Positions 25,502 to 34,443 of a stretch of 64,000 nt of DNA are shown here, piece by piece. The DNA lies in NCBI GenBank assembly GCA_963760965.1, contig CAVXEW010000013.1, positions 1 through 64,000 of the forward strand, written 5' to 3'. Made by a program: the position numbers and the translations under genes. Positions within the stretch are counted from its first letter, which is position 1. Each line of letters begins with the position of its first letter. Under the pieces are notes generated by a model, which had not been told where the DNA came from, made no database searches, and saw nothing but the letters and a program-made list of their open reading frames with translations. This DNA is from Pararhizobium_B sp963760965 (GTDB taxonomy: Bacteria; Pseudomonadota; Alphaproteobacteria; Rhizobiales; Rhizobiaceae).

Positions 25502-26536
25502 ATGAAACGTGTAATTTCCGCGCTTGCGGCAGCGGGCGTCCTCCTTGTGACGCAAGGCGCACATGCCCAGGAGAAGACGCTTGTGGTCGGGGGATACGGC
25601 GGCTCTTTCCAGACTTTGATGGAAAAGCTCGTCATCCCGCAATTCGAGAAGGACCATGACGTCAAGATCCAGTTCGTCGCAGGCAACTCGACGGAAAATC
25701 TGGCGCGTCTGCAGGCCCAGAAGGGCAATCAGGAACTCGACGTCGTCATTCTCGACGATGGCCCGATGTATCAGGCCGATGCGCTCGGCTTCTGCGCGCC
25801 GATCAAGCCAGCCCCAGTCCTCGACGACGTCTACGACCTTGCCCGGATCGGTCCGAATTCCATCGGCCTCGGCTTCGTCGCGACGGGCTTCGCCTACAAT
25901 ACGAAATGGTTCAAGGACAAGGGATGGGATGCGCCCTCGAGCTGGAAGGACCTGGAGGACAAGAAGTTCAGCGGAATCCTTTCCGTCCCGCCGATCACCA
26001 ATACCTACGGCCTTCACACGCTGGTCATGATGGCGCGGCTTAACGGCGGCGGTGAAAAGAACATCGATCCCGGCTTCAAGGCCATGGCGAACAAGGTGGC
26101 GCCGAACGTGCTGGTCTTCGAGCCGTCTTCCGGCAAGATGTCGGAATTGTTCCAGTCCAAGTCGATCGCGCTCTCGATCTGGGGCTCCGGCCGCGTCAAG
26201 TCGCTGGCCGACACCGGCTTCCCGGTCAAGTTCGCCTATCCGAAAGAGGGGGCCGTCGCCCTGATGATCGCCGGCTGTCCCGTGGTCGACAGCAACGTTC
26301 CCGACGAAGCCCAGGCCTTCATCGACTATCTCCTGCAGCCAGACATCCAGGTGAGGATGGCCGATGCCATGGGCGCCGGCCCGGTCAACAAGAAGGCCGA
26401 ACTGCCGCCCGAACTCGCCAAGGTCCTGCCCTACGGGCCCGACCAGATCTCGAAGCTGGTCAAGGTCGACTGGGATACGATCAACAAGAACCGCGAAGAG
26501 TGGACGCAGCGCTGGTCGCGCGAGGTAGAGCGCTAG
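25502..26536 (+). CDS. ABC transporter periplasmic binding protein, PotD/SBP type
   Basis: A 344-residue binding protein with signal peptide (MKRVISALAAAGVLLVTQGA, cleavage after AHA). The mature start EKTLVVGGYGGSFQTLMEKL and later EPSSGKMSELFQSKSIALSI and YPKEGAVALMIAGCPVVDSN are typical of the polyamine/iron/thiamine-type cluster of extracellular binding proteins. It would deliver substrate to the two permeases and ATPase encoded next. The operon's oxidases suggest an amine, amino-acid derivative or opine as ligand. The first gene of the operon; ribosome site weak (GAGGGG). Confidence 0.88.
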   Translation: MKRVISALAAAGVLLVTQGAHAQEKTLVVGGYGGSFQTLMEKLVIPQFEKDHDVKIQFVAGNSTENLARLQAQKGNQELDVVILDDGPMYQADALGFCAPIKPAPVLDDVYDLARIGPNSIGLGFVATGFAYNTKWFKDKGWDAPSSWKDLEDKKFSGILSVPPITNTYGLHTLVMMARLNGGGEKNIDPGFKAMANKVAPNVLVFEPSSGKMSELFQSKSIALSIWGSGRVKSLADTGFPVKFAYPKEGAVALMIAGCPVVDSNVPDEAQAFIDYLLQPDIQVRMADAMGAGPVNKKAELPPELAKVLPYGPDQISKLVKVDWDTINKNREEWTQRWSREVER

Positions 26537-26617
26537 AACCCTGCCTTGCCAGGCGGTGCGCGGGCCGGCTCCTGCCCGCGCATCCGTCCCATCCTTCCGC
26601 TCCACGGGTTTCCCAAG

Positions 26618-27673
26618 ATGGCATTCCTTGAACTTCGCCAGCTGACGAAGCGGTTCGGCGACATCAGCGCGGTCGATTCCTTTTCGCTCGACATCGAACG
26701 TGGCGAATTCGTTTCGCTTCTCGGACCCTCCGGATGCGGAAAGACCACCACGCTGCAGATGATCGCCGGCTTCGAGCATCCGACGTCGGGCCGAATCGAG
26801 CTGGACGGGCGCGATCTCTCCGACGTTCCGGCGAGGCGCCGCGGCCTCGGGATCGTGTTCCAGACCTACGCGCTCTTTCCGCACATGACGGTCGGCGAGA
26901 ACGTCAGCTTCGGCCTCGAGATGCGCAAGGTCGACAAGGCCGAGCGCAAGAAGCGGGTCGCCGCGGCGCTGGATCTCGTCCACCTGTCGCATCTCGAAGG
27001 TCGCTATCCGCGCGCCATGTCGGGCGGGCAGCGTCAGCGCGTCGCGCTGGCGAGGGCGCTCGTCATCGAGCCGCAACTGCTGCTCCTCGACGAGCCGCTG
27101 TCGAACCTCGACGCCAAGCTGCGCGAGGAGATGCAGCTCGAACTGCGCCGGATCCAGCAGGAAGCGGGCGTGACCACGCTGATGGTGACGCACGACCAGG
27201 CGGAGGCCATGGCGCTCAGCGACCGGGTCGCGGTCATGCGTGACGGTCACCTGATTCAGGAGGCGACCCCCTTCCAGGTCTACGAGAACCCGAAATCCGC
27301 CTTCATTTCGAACTTCCTCGGCAAGACCAACAGCCTCGGCGCGGAGCTCGGGCCCGACGGCGGCGCCGGTCGCCTGCGGTGCAACGGCGTTGTCCTCAAC
27401 GCCGCAGGACCGATCGACCAGCCGCAGGGACCCGTCACGCTCTCCCTGCGTCCCGAGCGCATCGAACTCGTGCCCGAAGCCGATGCGATCGTTTCCGGTA
27501 CCATCGTCGAGCGCGTCTTTCTGGGCAACCAGTGGCTCTTCCGGATCGAAACGCCGCTCGGCCCGCTTCTCGTCGTGCGCCGCAACCGCGGCGTCGAGGA
27601 CGCGAAAACCGGCGAGACGGCGCATCTCGCCTGGCAGCCGCAGGATCTGCGCGTCCTGCCGGCGGAGAGCTGA
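26618..27673 (+). CDS. ABC transporter ATP-binding protein, PotA type
   Basis: A 351-residue ATPase. Walker A GPSGCGKTTTL, Q-loop FQTYALFPHMTVGENV, signature MSGGQRQRVALARAL, Walker B LLLLDEPLSNLDAKL and switch His in VTHDQAEAM are all intact. A C-terminal TOBE domain (VTLSLRPERIELVPEADAIV) is present as in PotA/FbpC transporters. ATG 26618 starts MAFLELRQLTKRFG. It lies 81 nt after the binding protein and 3 nt before the first permease, as part of the same operon. Confidence 0.93.
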   Translation: MAFLELRQLTKRFGDISAVDSFSLDIERGEFVSLLGPSGCGKTTTLQMIAGFEHPTSGRIELDGRDLSDVPARRRGLGIVFQTYALFPHMTVGENVSFGLEMRKVDKAERKKRVAAALDLVHLSHLEGRYPRAMSGGQRQRVALARALVIEPQLLLLDEPLSNLDAKLREEMQLELRRIQQEAGVTTLMVTHDQAEAMALSDRVAVMRDGHLIQEATPFQVYENPKSAFISNFLGKTNSLGAELGPDGGAGRLRCNGVVLNAAGPIDQPQGPVTLSLRPERIELVPEADAIVSGTIVERVFLGNQWLFRIETPLGPLLVVRRNRGVEDAKTGETAHLAWQPQDLRVLPAES

Positions 27674-27676
27674 GCG

Positions 27677-28537
27677 ATGACGAAACGGCCCGCTCTCACG
27701 CCCTGGTTTCTCAGCGCGCCGGCGCTCATGCTCTTCCTGCTGCTTCTGCTCGTACCGCTGGTGATGACGTTCATCCTCAGCTTCAACAGCTTTTCATTCT
27801 ATGGAGGGATCAAGCCCACCATCGGGCTCCACAACTACACCGACGTGCTCGGCGACAGCTATTTCTACGAAATTTTCCTGCGCACCTTTCTGATCGCGCT
27901 GTCAACGACCGTGATCTGCGCCGTGATCGGGGTGCCGCAGGCCTACTTCCTCTTCCGCATGAATCCCCTGCTGCGCTCGATCATGATTCTCATCGTGCTC
28001 GGCCCGCTGCTCGTCTCGGTCGTGGTGCGCACCCTCGGGTGGGAGATCATCCTCAGCAACAACGGCATCATCAACAAGGCGCTTTCGGCGCTCGGCCTAA
28101 CCGACTACCCGGTGCGCATGATGTACACCTCGACCGGCATCGTGATCGCCCTCGTCCACGTCATGGTGCCGTTCATGATCCTGTCGGTCTGGGCGGCCCT
28201 TCAGCGCCAGGACCCGGCGACCGTGAGCGCAGCCGAATCCCTCGGAGCGGGGCCGCTCACCGCATTCCGACGGATCGTATTGCCGCAGGCGATGCCCGGC
28301 ATCCTTTCGGGTTCGCTGATCGTCTTTTCCCTGTCGGCGAGCGCCTTCGCAACGCCGGCCATCCTTGGCGGACGCCGCATCAAGGTCGTTTCGACCATCG
28401 TCTACGACCAGTTCCTCAATACGCTCGACTGGCCGCTCGGCGCGGCGATCGCCATGGTCCTGCTCGTTTCGGTGCTGGCCGTCATGCTGTTGTGGAACCG
28501 CCTCGTCGAACGGCGCTTCGCGGGGGTCTTCGAATGA
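27677..28537 (+). CDS. ABC transporter permease, PotB type
   Basis: A 286-residue inner-membrane permease with six helices, beginning LMLFLLLLLVPLVMTFILSF and including LLRSIMILIVLGPLLVSVVV and a last segment GAAIAMVLLVSVLAVMLLW. The EAA loop reads AAESLGAGPLTAFRRIVLPQ, the contact site for the ATPase. A long periplasmic loop after the first helix is usual for PotB-like subunits. It ends with an ATGA overlap to the second permease. Confidence 0.92.
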   Translation: MTKRPALTPWFLSAPALMLFLLLLLVPLVMTFILSFNSFSFYGGIKPTIGLHNYTDVLGDSYFYEIFLRTFLIALSTTVICAVIGVPQAYFLFRMNPLLRSIMILIVLGPLLVSVVVRTLGWEIILSNNGIINKALSALGLTDYPVRMMYTSTGIVIALVHVMVPFMILSVWAALQRQDPATVSAAESLGAGPLTAFRRIVLPQAMPGILSGSLIVFSLSASAFATPAILGGRRIKVVSTIVYDQFLNTLDWPLGAAIAMVLLVSVLAVMLLWNRLVERRFAGVFE

Positions 28538-29334
28538 CGCGCAACGGCCCCTTCGCACTGGTCTTCAGCACACTGTTCGCGATCTTCATGCTGGCGCCCC
28601 TGGTGGTCGTGATCGGCGTGTCGCTGACGCCGAAAGGCTACCTGGAATTCCCGCCGAGCGGCATATCGCTGCGCTGGTTCGATGCCATCCTGGCCAATCC
28701 CCAGTTCATCACCTCCGCCTGGATAAGCCTCGAACTCGGCGTCGCCTCGGCCTCGCTGGCAACGGTGCTTGCCATTCCCGCCGCCCTCGCGATCGGACGG
28801 GGACGGTTCGCGGGTCGCGATGCGCTACAGGCTCTCTTCCTCTCGCCCCTGACGGTTCCGACCGTCGTGCTCGGCATCGCGTTCCTGCGCTTCCTCACGC
28901 TGGTCAGCCTCAACGGCACCTTTGTCGGCCTGATGCTGTGTCACGTCATCATCATCATGCCTTTCGTCCTGAGGCTGGTGCTCGCCTCTGTCGTGGGCTT
29001 CGACCGGTCGGTGGAGAAGGCGGCCATTTCGCTCGGCGCATCGCACTGGACGGTCTTCTACCGCGTCACGCTGCCGGCGATCCTACCGGGGGTGATCGGC
29101 GGCTGGGTGCTCGCCTTCATCACCAGTTTCGACGAGCTCACCGTGACGATCTTCATCGTCAATCCGACGACGACAACCCTTCCGGTCCGTCTCTTCAATC
29201 ACATCACGCAGACGACCGATCCGCTCGTCGCGTCCGTTTCGACCATCGCGATCGTCTTCACGGTCGTGCTGATGCTCATCGTCGACCGGATCTACGGGCT
29301 CGACCGCCTGCTCATCGGGGAGGGTGCGCGATGA
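28534..29334 (+). CDS. ABC transporter permease, PotC type
   Basis: A 266-residue permease. Hydrophobic segments include ALVFSTLFAIFMLAPLVVVI, ISLELGVASASLATVLAIPA and SPLTVPTVVLGIAFLRFLTL. The EAA loop is KAAISLGASHWTVFYRVTLP. The segment WVLAFITSFDELTVTIFIV is typical of PotC proteins. It overlaps both neighbours by 4 nt (ATGA), so the transport and oxidase genes form one transcription unit. Confidence 0.92.
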   Translation: MTRNGPFALVFSTLFAIFMLAPLVVVIGVSLTPKGYLEFPPSGISLRWFDAILANPQFITSAWISLELGVASASLATVLAIPAALAIGRGRFAGRDALQALFLSPLTVPTVVLGIAFLRFLTLVSLNGTFVGLMLCHVIIIMPFVLRLVLASVVGFDRSVEKAAISLGASHWTVFYRVTLPAILPGVIGGWVLAFITSFDELTVTIFIVNPTTTTLPVRLFNHITQTTDPLVASVSTIAIVFTVVLMLIVDRIYGLDRLLIGEGAR

Positions 29335-30440
29335 GCGTCAACGATACGATCGTCGTCGGGGGCGGGCTGGTCGGCGCGGCGGTTGCCTACGGCCTGGCCA
29401 GACAGGGCGAGAAGGTCGTCATGCTCGACGAAGGCGACATCGCACTGCGTGCCTCGCGCGGCAATTTCGGTCTCGTGTGGGTCCAGTCGAAGGGCGACGG
29501 AATGCCCGAATATGCGCGATGGACCCGTCGTTCCGCCGATGTCTGGCCGGAGTTCGCGGAAGAACTCGCCGCCGAGACCGGCGTGTCCGCGGACTATCGC
29601 AAGCCGGGCGGCATCCGGCCCTGCCTGAGCGAAGACGATCTGGAAAAGCAGGCGGAAATGATCAGGCGCATGCACAATGTGCACGGCGCGGGCTACGGCG
29701 CAAAGGTGCTCTCGCGCGACGAGGTCCGGGAGATGCTTCCCGGCATCGGCCCCGACGTCGTGGGCGGAACGTGGTCGCCGCATGACGGGCATGCCAGCCC
29801 GCTCCATCTGCTGCGCGGGTTGCACGCCGGCCTGAAGAGGCGAGGCGGGGAATACCATGCCGATGCGCGGGCCCGGCGGATCGAGCGCGACGGCGAAGGC
29901 TATCTGGTGGAAACGGCGGCAGCGCGCTTCCGTGGTGCGAAGGTGGTGCTCGCCGCCGGTCTCGGGAACCGGTCGCTCGGGGAAGCGGTCGGCCTCGACA
30001 TTCCGGTCAGTCCGCTGAAGGGGCAGATTCTCGTGACCGAGCGATCCGACCGGTTTCTCCCGATGCCGACGCATGTGGTGCGGCAGACGGAGGAGGGATC
30101 GTTCATGATGGGCGACAGCCACGAGGATGCCGGCTTCGATACGTTCTCGCGCACCTCCGTCATGTCGGACATCGCCCGCAACGCGATACGAACCTTCCCG
30201 TTTCTGAAGAACCTGCGCGTGGTGCGCGCATGGGCGGCGCTGCGCGTGATGAGCGAGGACGGCTTCCCGATCTACCAGCAGTCCGAGACGTGTCCCGGCG
30301 TCTTCTCTGTCAACTGCCACTCGGGCGTCACGCTTGCTGGCGCCCATGCCGAATTTCTGGCGCCGATGATCAGTGCCGGCAAGCTGGACGACGATCTTTC
30401 AGCCTTTTCCGCAAGGAGATTCGATGCTCAAGCACATTGA
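29331..30440 (+). CDS. FAD-dependent oxidoreductase, beta subunit of an opine/hydroxyproline-type dehydrogenase
   Basis: A 369-residue DAO/GlyA-type flavoprotein. FAD-binding motif TIVVGGGLVGAAVAYGLARQ, then ASRGNFGLVWVQSKG, and the C-terminal FAD motif around SVNCHSGVTLAGAHAEFLAP. It resembles OoxB/NoxB, HcnC and the beta subunit of D-hydroxyproline dehydrogenase, which oxidise the C-N bond of an amino-acid derivative. The two following genes supply the small [2Fe-2S] and alpha subunits, a heterotrimer known from those enzymes. The substrate is not known. Confidence 0.85.
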   Translation: MSVNDTIVVGGGLVGAAVAYGLARQGEKVVMLDEGDIALRASRGNFGLVWVQSKGDGMPEYARWTRRSADVWPEFAEELAAETGVSADYRKPGGIRPCLSEDDLEKQAEMIRRMHNVHGAGYGAKVLSRDEVREMLPGIGPDVVGGTWSPHDGHASPLHLLRGLHAGLKRRGGEYHADARARRIERDGEGYLVETAAARFRGAKVVLAAGLGNRSLGEAVGLDIPVSPLKGQILVTERSDRFLPMPTHVVRQTEEGSFMMGDSHEDAGFDTFSRTSVMSDIARNAIRTFPFLKNLRVVRAWAALRVMSEDGFPIYQQSETCPGVFSVNCHSGVTLAGAHAEFLAPMISAGKLDDDLSAFSARRFDAQAH

Positions 30441-30723
30441 AGCGAAGGACGAAGGGTCCGTCGCCTTTACCTTCGAGGGCGGCACCCTCGCTGCCAGACC
30501 CGGGGATTCCGTTGCCTCCGCGCTGCTCGCCGCAGGCGAGACGGTCTTCCGGACGACGCCCGTCTCCGGGGCGCCGAGGGGGGCGTTCTGCATGATGGGC
30601 GTGTGCTTCGAATGCCTCGTCGAGATCGACGGCGTTCCCAACCGGCAGGCCTGCATGGTCCCGGTCATCGAGGGAATGAACGTGCGCCGGCAGCGCGGCG
30701 CGGTGGAGGTCGATCCGTCATGA
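30424..30723 (+). CDS. [2Fe-2S] subunit of the opine/amine dehydrogenase (OoxC/HcnA-like)
   Basis: A 99-residue ferredoxin-like subunit. The cluster ligands lie in GAFCMMGVCFECLVEIDG and RQACMVP, matching the C-x4-C-x2-C...C pattern of the gamma subunits of heterotrimeric amino-acid dehydrogenases. It starts inside the end of the preceding gene (17-nt overlap) and overlaps the alpha-subunit start by 4 nt, showing tight coupling and a shared complex. It would pass electrons from the flavin subunits onward. Confidence 0.87.
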   Translation: MLKHIEAKDEGSVAFTFEGGTLAARPGDSVASALLAAGETVFRTTPVSGAPRGAFCMMGVCFECLVEIDGVPNRQACMVPVIEGMNVRRQRGAVEVDPS

Positions 30724-32109
30724 GCCGTTACGACGTGGCCATAATCGGGGCCGGGCCGGCCGGAATGGCTGCGGCGGTGGAAACCGCCCGCGCCGGCCTT
30801 TCCACAGTGCTGCTGGACGAGCAGGACAGTCCGGGAGGCCAGATCTACCGTTCGGTCGAACAGGCCGGCTCCCGACGGCTGGAAGTTCTGGGCGGCGATT
30901 ACGCCGAAGGGCGCAAACTCGCCGGGGAATTCCGCGAAAGCAACGCGGACTACCTGCCCGGTGCGACGGTCTGGAACGTCACGCGTGAGGGAACGGTCGA
31001 CTTTTCCCGCACGGGCGGTTCGGCCCAGCTCGCCGCCGGTGCGCTCGTTGTCGCCAGCGGCGCGATCGAACGGCCGACGCCGATGCCGGGCTGGACGCTG
31101 CCCGGCGTCCTGACGGCCGGCGCCGTCCAGATCCTGCTCAAGGCGCACGGCCTCGTCGACGAAGAGGTCGTCTTCGCAGGATCGGGACCGCTTCTCTGGC
31201 TGATCGCCGCACAGATGGTGGCGGCGGGCGCCAGGCCCAGGGCGATCGTCGAAACCGTGCCGCGTTCGCGCTATCGCGCCGCCGCTTCGAAGCTCGCCCT
31301 GAACCTGACCGCGGCCGGCTATCTGCGCAAGGGCGCGGCGATGATGCGCGTCGTGAAGCGCGCCGGCGTGCCGATCTACCGCGACGCGACGCAACTCGCT
31401 ATTGCAGGCAAGGCGAAGACCGAGGCCGTCACGTTCCGGTCGGGCGGTCGGGACCATCGCGTCGAGACGGGGCGTGTCGCGCTTCATCAGGGCGTGGTGC
31501 CGAACCAGCAGATCACCCGCCTTCTGCGGTGCGACCATGCCTGGAACGAGAGCCAGCGCTGCTTCGTGCCGGTGCTCGATGCGTTCGGCGAGACGAGCGT
31601 CGCGAACGTCTTCGTCGCGGGCGACGGCGGCGGGATCGGCGGGGCGCGCGTTGCCGCCCTGCAGGGACGCCTCGCGGGCCGGCGCATCGCGGAGAAAGCC
31701 GGCAGGGTGTCTGGAGGAGGGTACGTCGAAACTGCGGGGCGACCTGCGGCGCGAGGCCTCCATCCGCCCTTTTCTGGAGACGCTCTACGCGCCGTCGCCG
31801 GAAATTCTTGCGCCCGCCGATGGCACGATGGTGTGTCGATGCGAGGAAATTACTGCCGGACAGATCCGCGAGGCCGTCGACCTCGGCGCTCCCGGCCCGA
31901 ACCAGGTCAAGTCGTTCCTGCGCAGCGGCATGGGCCCGTGCCAGGGCCGCATGTGTGGCCTGGCCGTCACCGAGATCATCGCGGCGCGACGCGGCGAGGC
32001 GCCTTCCACGGTCGAGTACTACCGCATCCGCCCGCCGCTCAAGCCGCTGGCGCTTGCCGAACTCGCCGCGCTCGACAAGCCGGAAAGCGAAGCGGTCATA
32101 GCGGAATAG
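30720..32109 (+). pseudogene. NAD(P)/FAD-dependent oxidoreductase, alpha subunit, frameshifted near its 3' end
   Basis: The alpha subunit (OoxA/HcnB-like) starts MSRYDVAIIGAGPAGMAAAV with a Rossmann FAD site, and has a second nucleotide site EVVFAGSGPLLWLIAAQMVA and the FAD motif NVFVAGDGGGIGGARVAALQ. The expected C-terminal BFD-like [2Fe-2S] domain (MVCRCEEITAGQIREAVDLG, GMGPCQGRMCGLAVTEIIAA) is fully present but in another frame. One extra base near 31700-31708 (GGCAGGGTG) breaks the frame; uncorrected, translation ends at 32126 without the cluster cysteines. All other parts look intact, so a base error is as likely as a real mutation. Confidence 0.85.
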
Positions 32110-32118
32110 GATCGGCAT

Positions 32119-33231
32119 ATGCGTGAAACAGCCGATCTCGTCGTCATCGGCGGCGGCATACACGGTTGCTCGGCGGCCCTCCAAGCGGCGTTGCGGGGAC
32201 TGTCCGTCATCGTCGTCGAGAAAGACACCGTCGCACGCCACGCCTCGGGCGTGAATGCGGGTGGCGTGCGACGGCTCGGGCGGCACTATGCCGAAATTCC
32301 GATTTCCCAGCGTTCCATGGATATCTGGAACAGCATCGGCGATCTGCTCGACGACGACTGCGGCTTTCAGCGCGCGCCGCAGATCAAGGTTGCCGAAACC
32401 GAGGCGGAACTGGAGAGACTGAAGGCCCGCGCCGCCGATGTTCGCTCGCTGGGCTTCGACCACGAGGTCATCCTCGACCAGGCGGAGCTTCGCGACCGTC
32501 TGCCCGCCGTCGCAGCGCATTGCGTCGGCGGGCTCGGCAGTCTGGAGGACGGCTTCGCGCTGCCCTACCAGACGACCTTCGCCTTCCAGCGCAAGGCGCA
32601 GTCGCTCGGCGTGCGCTTTCATGAGAACACCCGCGTCGACAGCGTTCGCCGCGAGGGACGCGACTGGAAGATAGCCTGCCGGGGCGGTGCGGTCTTCACC
32701 GGCCGCAATCTTCTCAACTGCGCCGGTGCATGGGCCGGCGAAGTGGCGCGCCAGCTCGGCGAGAAGGCGCCGGTGGAGGCCGTCGCTCCGATGATGATCG
32801 TCACCGGCCGAATGCCGCGCTTCTGCGACGCCGTGGTCGGCGCGACCGGCCGGCCGCTCTCCTTCAAGCAGATGCCGAACGGCACCGTGGTCATCGGCGG
32901 CGGCCGGCGCGGCCGGGCCGAGCCCGAGAACAATGTATCCGAAATGCGCTTCGAACAGCTGCGACTGACGGCCGAGACAGCCATTGCCGTCTTTCCGATC
33001 ATGGCATCCGCCTCGATCGTGCGCTCATGGTCCGGCATCGAAGGGCGCATGCCCGACGATATCCCGGTCATCGGGCCGTCGGCCACCGAGGAAAATGCAT
33101 TTCATGCCTTCGGCTTTTCGGCGCACGGGTTCCAGATGGGACCGGGCGTCGGCGAGATCATGGCCGAACTCATCTCGACCGGTGCGACGAACGCGCCGAT
33201 CGCGCCTTTCAGCATCGGGCGCTTCGCCTGA
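32119..33231 (+). CDS. Second FAD-dependent amine/amino-acid oxidase (DAO family)
   Basis: A 370-residue flavoprotein that starts MRETADLVVIGGGIHGCSAA with the FAD Rossmann motif and ends with WSGIEGRMPDDIPVIGPSAT and FGFSAHGFQMGPGVGEIMAE, the C-terminal FAD site of the sarcosine/glycine-oxidase branch. It lies 9 nt downstream of the alpha subunit. Having two DAO flavoproteins in one operon suggests two successive oxidations, or two related substrates. It is most similar in layout to sarcosine-oxidase beta-like proteins; substrate unknown. Confidence 0.85.
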   Translation: MRETADLVVIGGGIHGCSAALQAALRGLSVIVVEKDTVARHASGVNAGGVRRLGRHYAEIPISQRSMDIWNSIGDLLDDDCGFQRAPQIKVAETEAELERLKARAADVRSLGFDHEVILDQAELRDRLPAVAAHCVGGLGSLEDGFALPYQTTFAFQRKAQSLGVRFHENTRVDSVRREGRDWKIACRGGAVFTGRNLLNCAGAWAGEVARQLGEKAPVEAVAPMMIVTGRMPRFCDAVVGATGRPLSFKQMPNGTVVIGGGRRGRAEPENNVSEMRFEQLRLTAETAIAVFPIMASASIVRSWSGIEGRMPDDIPVIGPSATEENAFHAFGFSAHGFQMGPGVGEIMAELISTGATNAPIAPFSIGRFA

Positions 33232-33262
33232 AACCTTCCTGCAAGATCGTCAAGGAGCAAGC

Positions 33263-33607
33263 ATGATCACGCGTCATATTCAAACCAGGATCAACCACCG
33301 CGTCGTCGAACACAACGGAGTGCTCTACTTCGGCGGACTTGTCGCCGACGACAAGGCGCAGGACATGAAGGGGCAGACCGCGCAGATCTGCAAGAAGATC
33401 GACGATCTCCTGGCTCAGGTCGGTTCGTCAAAGGACCAGCTCCTGACAGCCACGATCTATATTTCCGACTTCGCCCAGAAGGACGGGATGAACGAGGCCT
33501 GGCTCGAATGGATGCCGGCCGAGCACCTGCCGACGCGCGCGACGATCGGCGTTGCCGAGCTCGGCAGGGATACGCTCATCGAAGTCGTCGTCTCAGCCGC
33601 CAAATGA
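33263..33607 (+). CDS. RidA family (YjgF/YER057c/UK114) imine/enamine deaminase
   Basis: A 114-residue protein starting MITRHIQTRINHRVVEHNGV. Core features are YFGGLVADDKAQDMKGQTAQ, LLTATIYISDFAQKDGMNEA and LPTRATIGVAELGRDTLIEV, with the Arg that binds the substrate carboxylate. RidA proteins hydrolyse reactive imines released by amino-acid oxidases, exactly the chemistry expected from the two upstream flavoenzymes. AAGGAG lies 6 nt before ATG 33263. The last gene of the operon. Confidence 0.9.
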   Translation: MITRHIQTRINHRVVEHNGVLYFGGLVADDKAQDMKGQTAQICKKIDDLLAQVGSSKDQLLTATIYISDFAQKDGMNEAWLEWMPAEHLPTRATIGVAELGRDTLIEVVVSAAK

Positions 33608-33771
33608 CGGACACGCCGGCGCGAGGCCATCGCCTTGGGCCGCACAGGCACGCGTAAACCGGAGCTCCGCCTGCACGGGAGTCCATTTTCAACCACCTCT
33701 CGAACGACTATCAGTGACAGACATCACGCTGCCGCGACGATCATGCCCGGCGGACCGACAGAGGATGCAGA

Positions 33772-34443
33772 GTGCGGCTCCTGATCGTGGAGGACAACCA
33801 ACGACTTGCGGAGTGGCTGGCAAAGCTGCTCCGCAACGAGATCTATGTCGTCGATGTCGTTCCCGACGCCGAGATTGCGGACGAAGGCGTCGAGTTTTCC
33901 CGATATGATCTGGCGATCGTCGATCTGGGGCTTCCTGGCATGAGCGGCGTCGAACTGATCCGGCGCGCCAGGGCGCGCGGCGCATCGATGCCCATCCTGA
34001 TCCTGACGGCGGACGATCGATTGCAAAGCCGCGTGGAGGGGCTCAACGCCGGCGCCGACGACTATCTTACGAAACCCTTTGAAGTGGCCGAACTGGAGGC
34101 ACGCCTGCGAGCGCTTCTCAGGCGTTCGGGAACGACCGTGCAAGCGCGGATTTCCTTCGGTCCGCTGACGCTGGATCAGAACACGCGGCTCTTCACGCTG
34201 TCCGGCGAGCCCCTGCACCTGTCGCCGCGTGAACATCTCATTCTCGAGACGTTGCTTAGAAGGGCGGGTTCGACCGTCAGCAAGGAGCAATTGCTGGAAA
34301 GCACCTACGGGTTCGACGACGCCGTCAACCAGGGCGCGATCGAGGTCATCGTGCATCGTGTTCGAAAGAAGCTCGGAGGTTCCTCGATTTCGATCGCGAC
34401 GCTGCGCGGGCTGGGCTACCTCCTGAGGCTCGAGGCAAAGTGA
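33772..34443 (+). CDS. OmpR-family response regulator, TctD-like
   Basis: A 223-residue regulator: receiver domain with VEDNQRLAEW, acceptor Asp in LAIVDLGLPGMSG and Lys in YLTKPF, followed by a winged-helix DNA-binding domain (LSPREHLILETLLRRAGSTV, AIEVIVHRVRKKLGGSSISI, TLRGLGYLL). GTG start at 33772. It overlaps the kinase gene by 4 nt (GTGA). TctD-type systems usually control uptake of carboxylates; here the genes lie between the amine operon and an ABC importer, either of which may be the target. Confidence 0.9.
   Translation: MRLLIVEDNQRLAEWLAKLLRNEIYVVDVVPDAEIADEGVEFSRYDLAIVDLGLPGMSGVELIRRARARGASMPILILTADDRLQSRVEGLNAGADDYLTKPFEVAELEARLRALLRRSGTTVQARISFGPLTLDQNTRLFTLSGEPLHLSPREHLILETLLRRAGSTVSKEQLLESTYGFDDAVNQGAIEVIVHRVRKKLGGSSISIATLRGLGYLLRLEAK

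Noticed and set aside
25460..27625. A 721-codon open frame antisense to the binding protein and ATPase
   Set aside because: Typical high-GC shadow frame; composition is Arg/Gly/Asp-rich without any domain, and both sense genes are certain.
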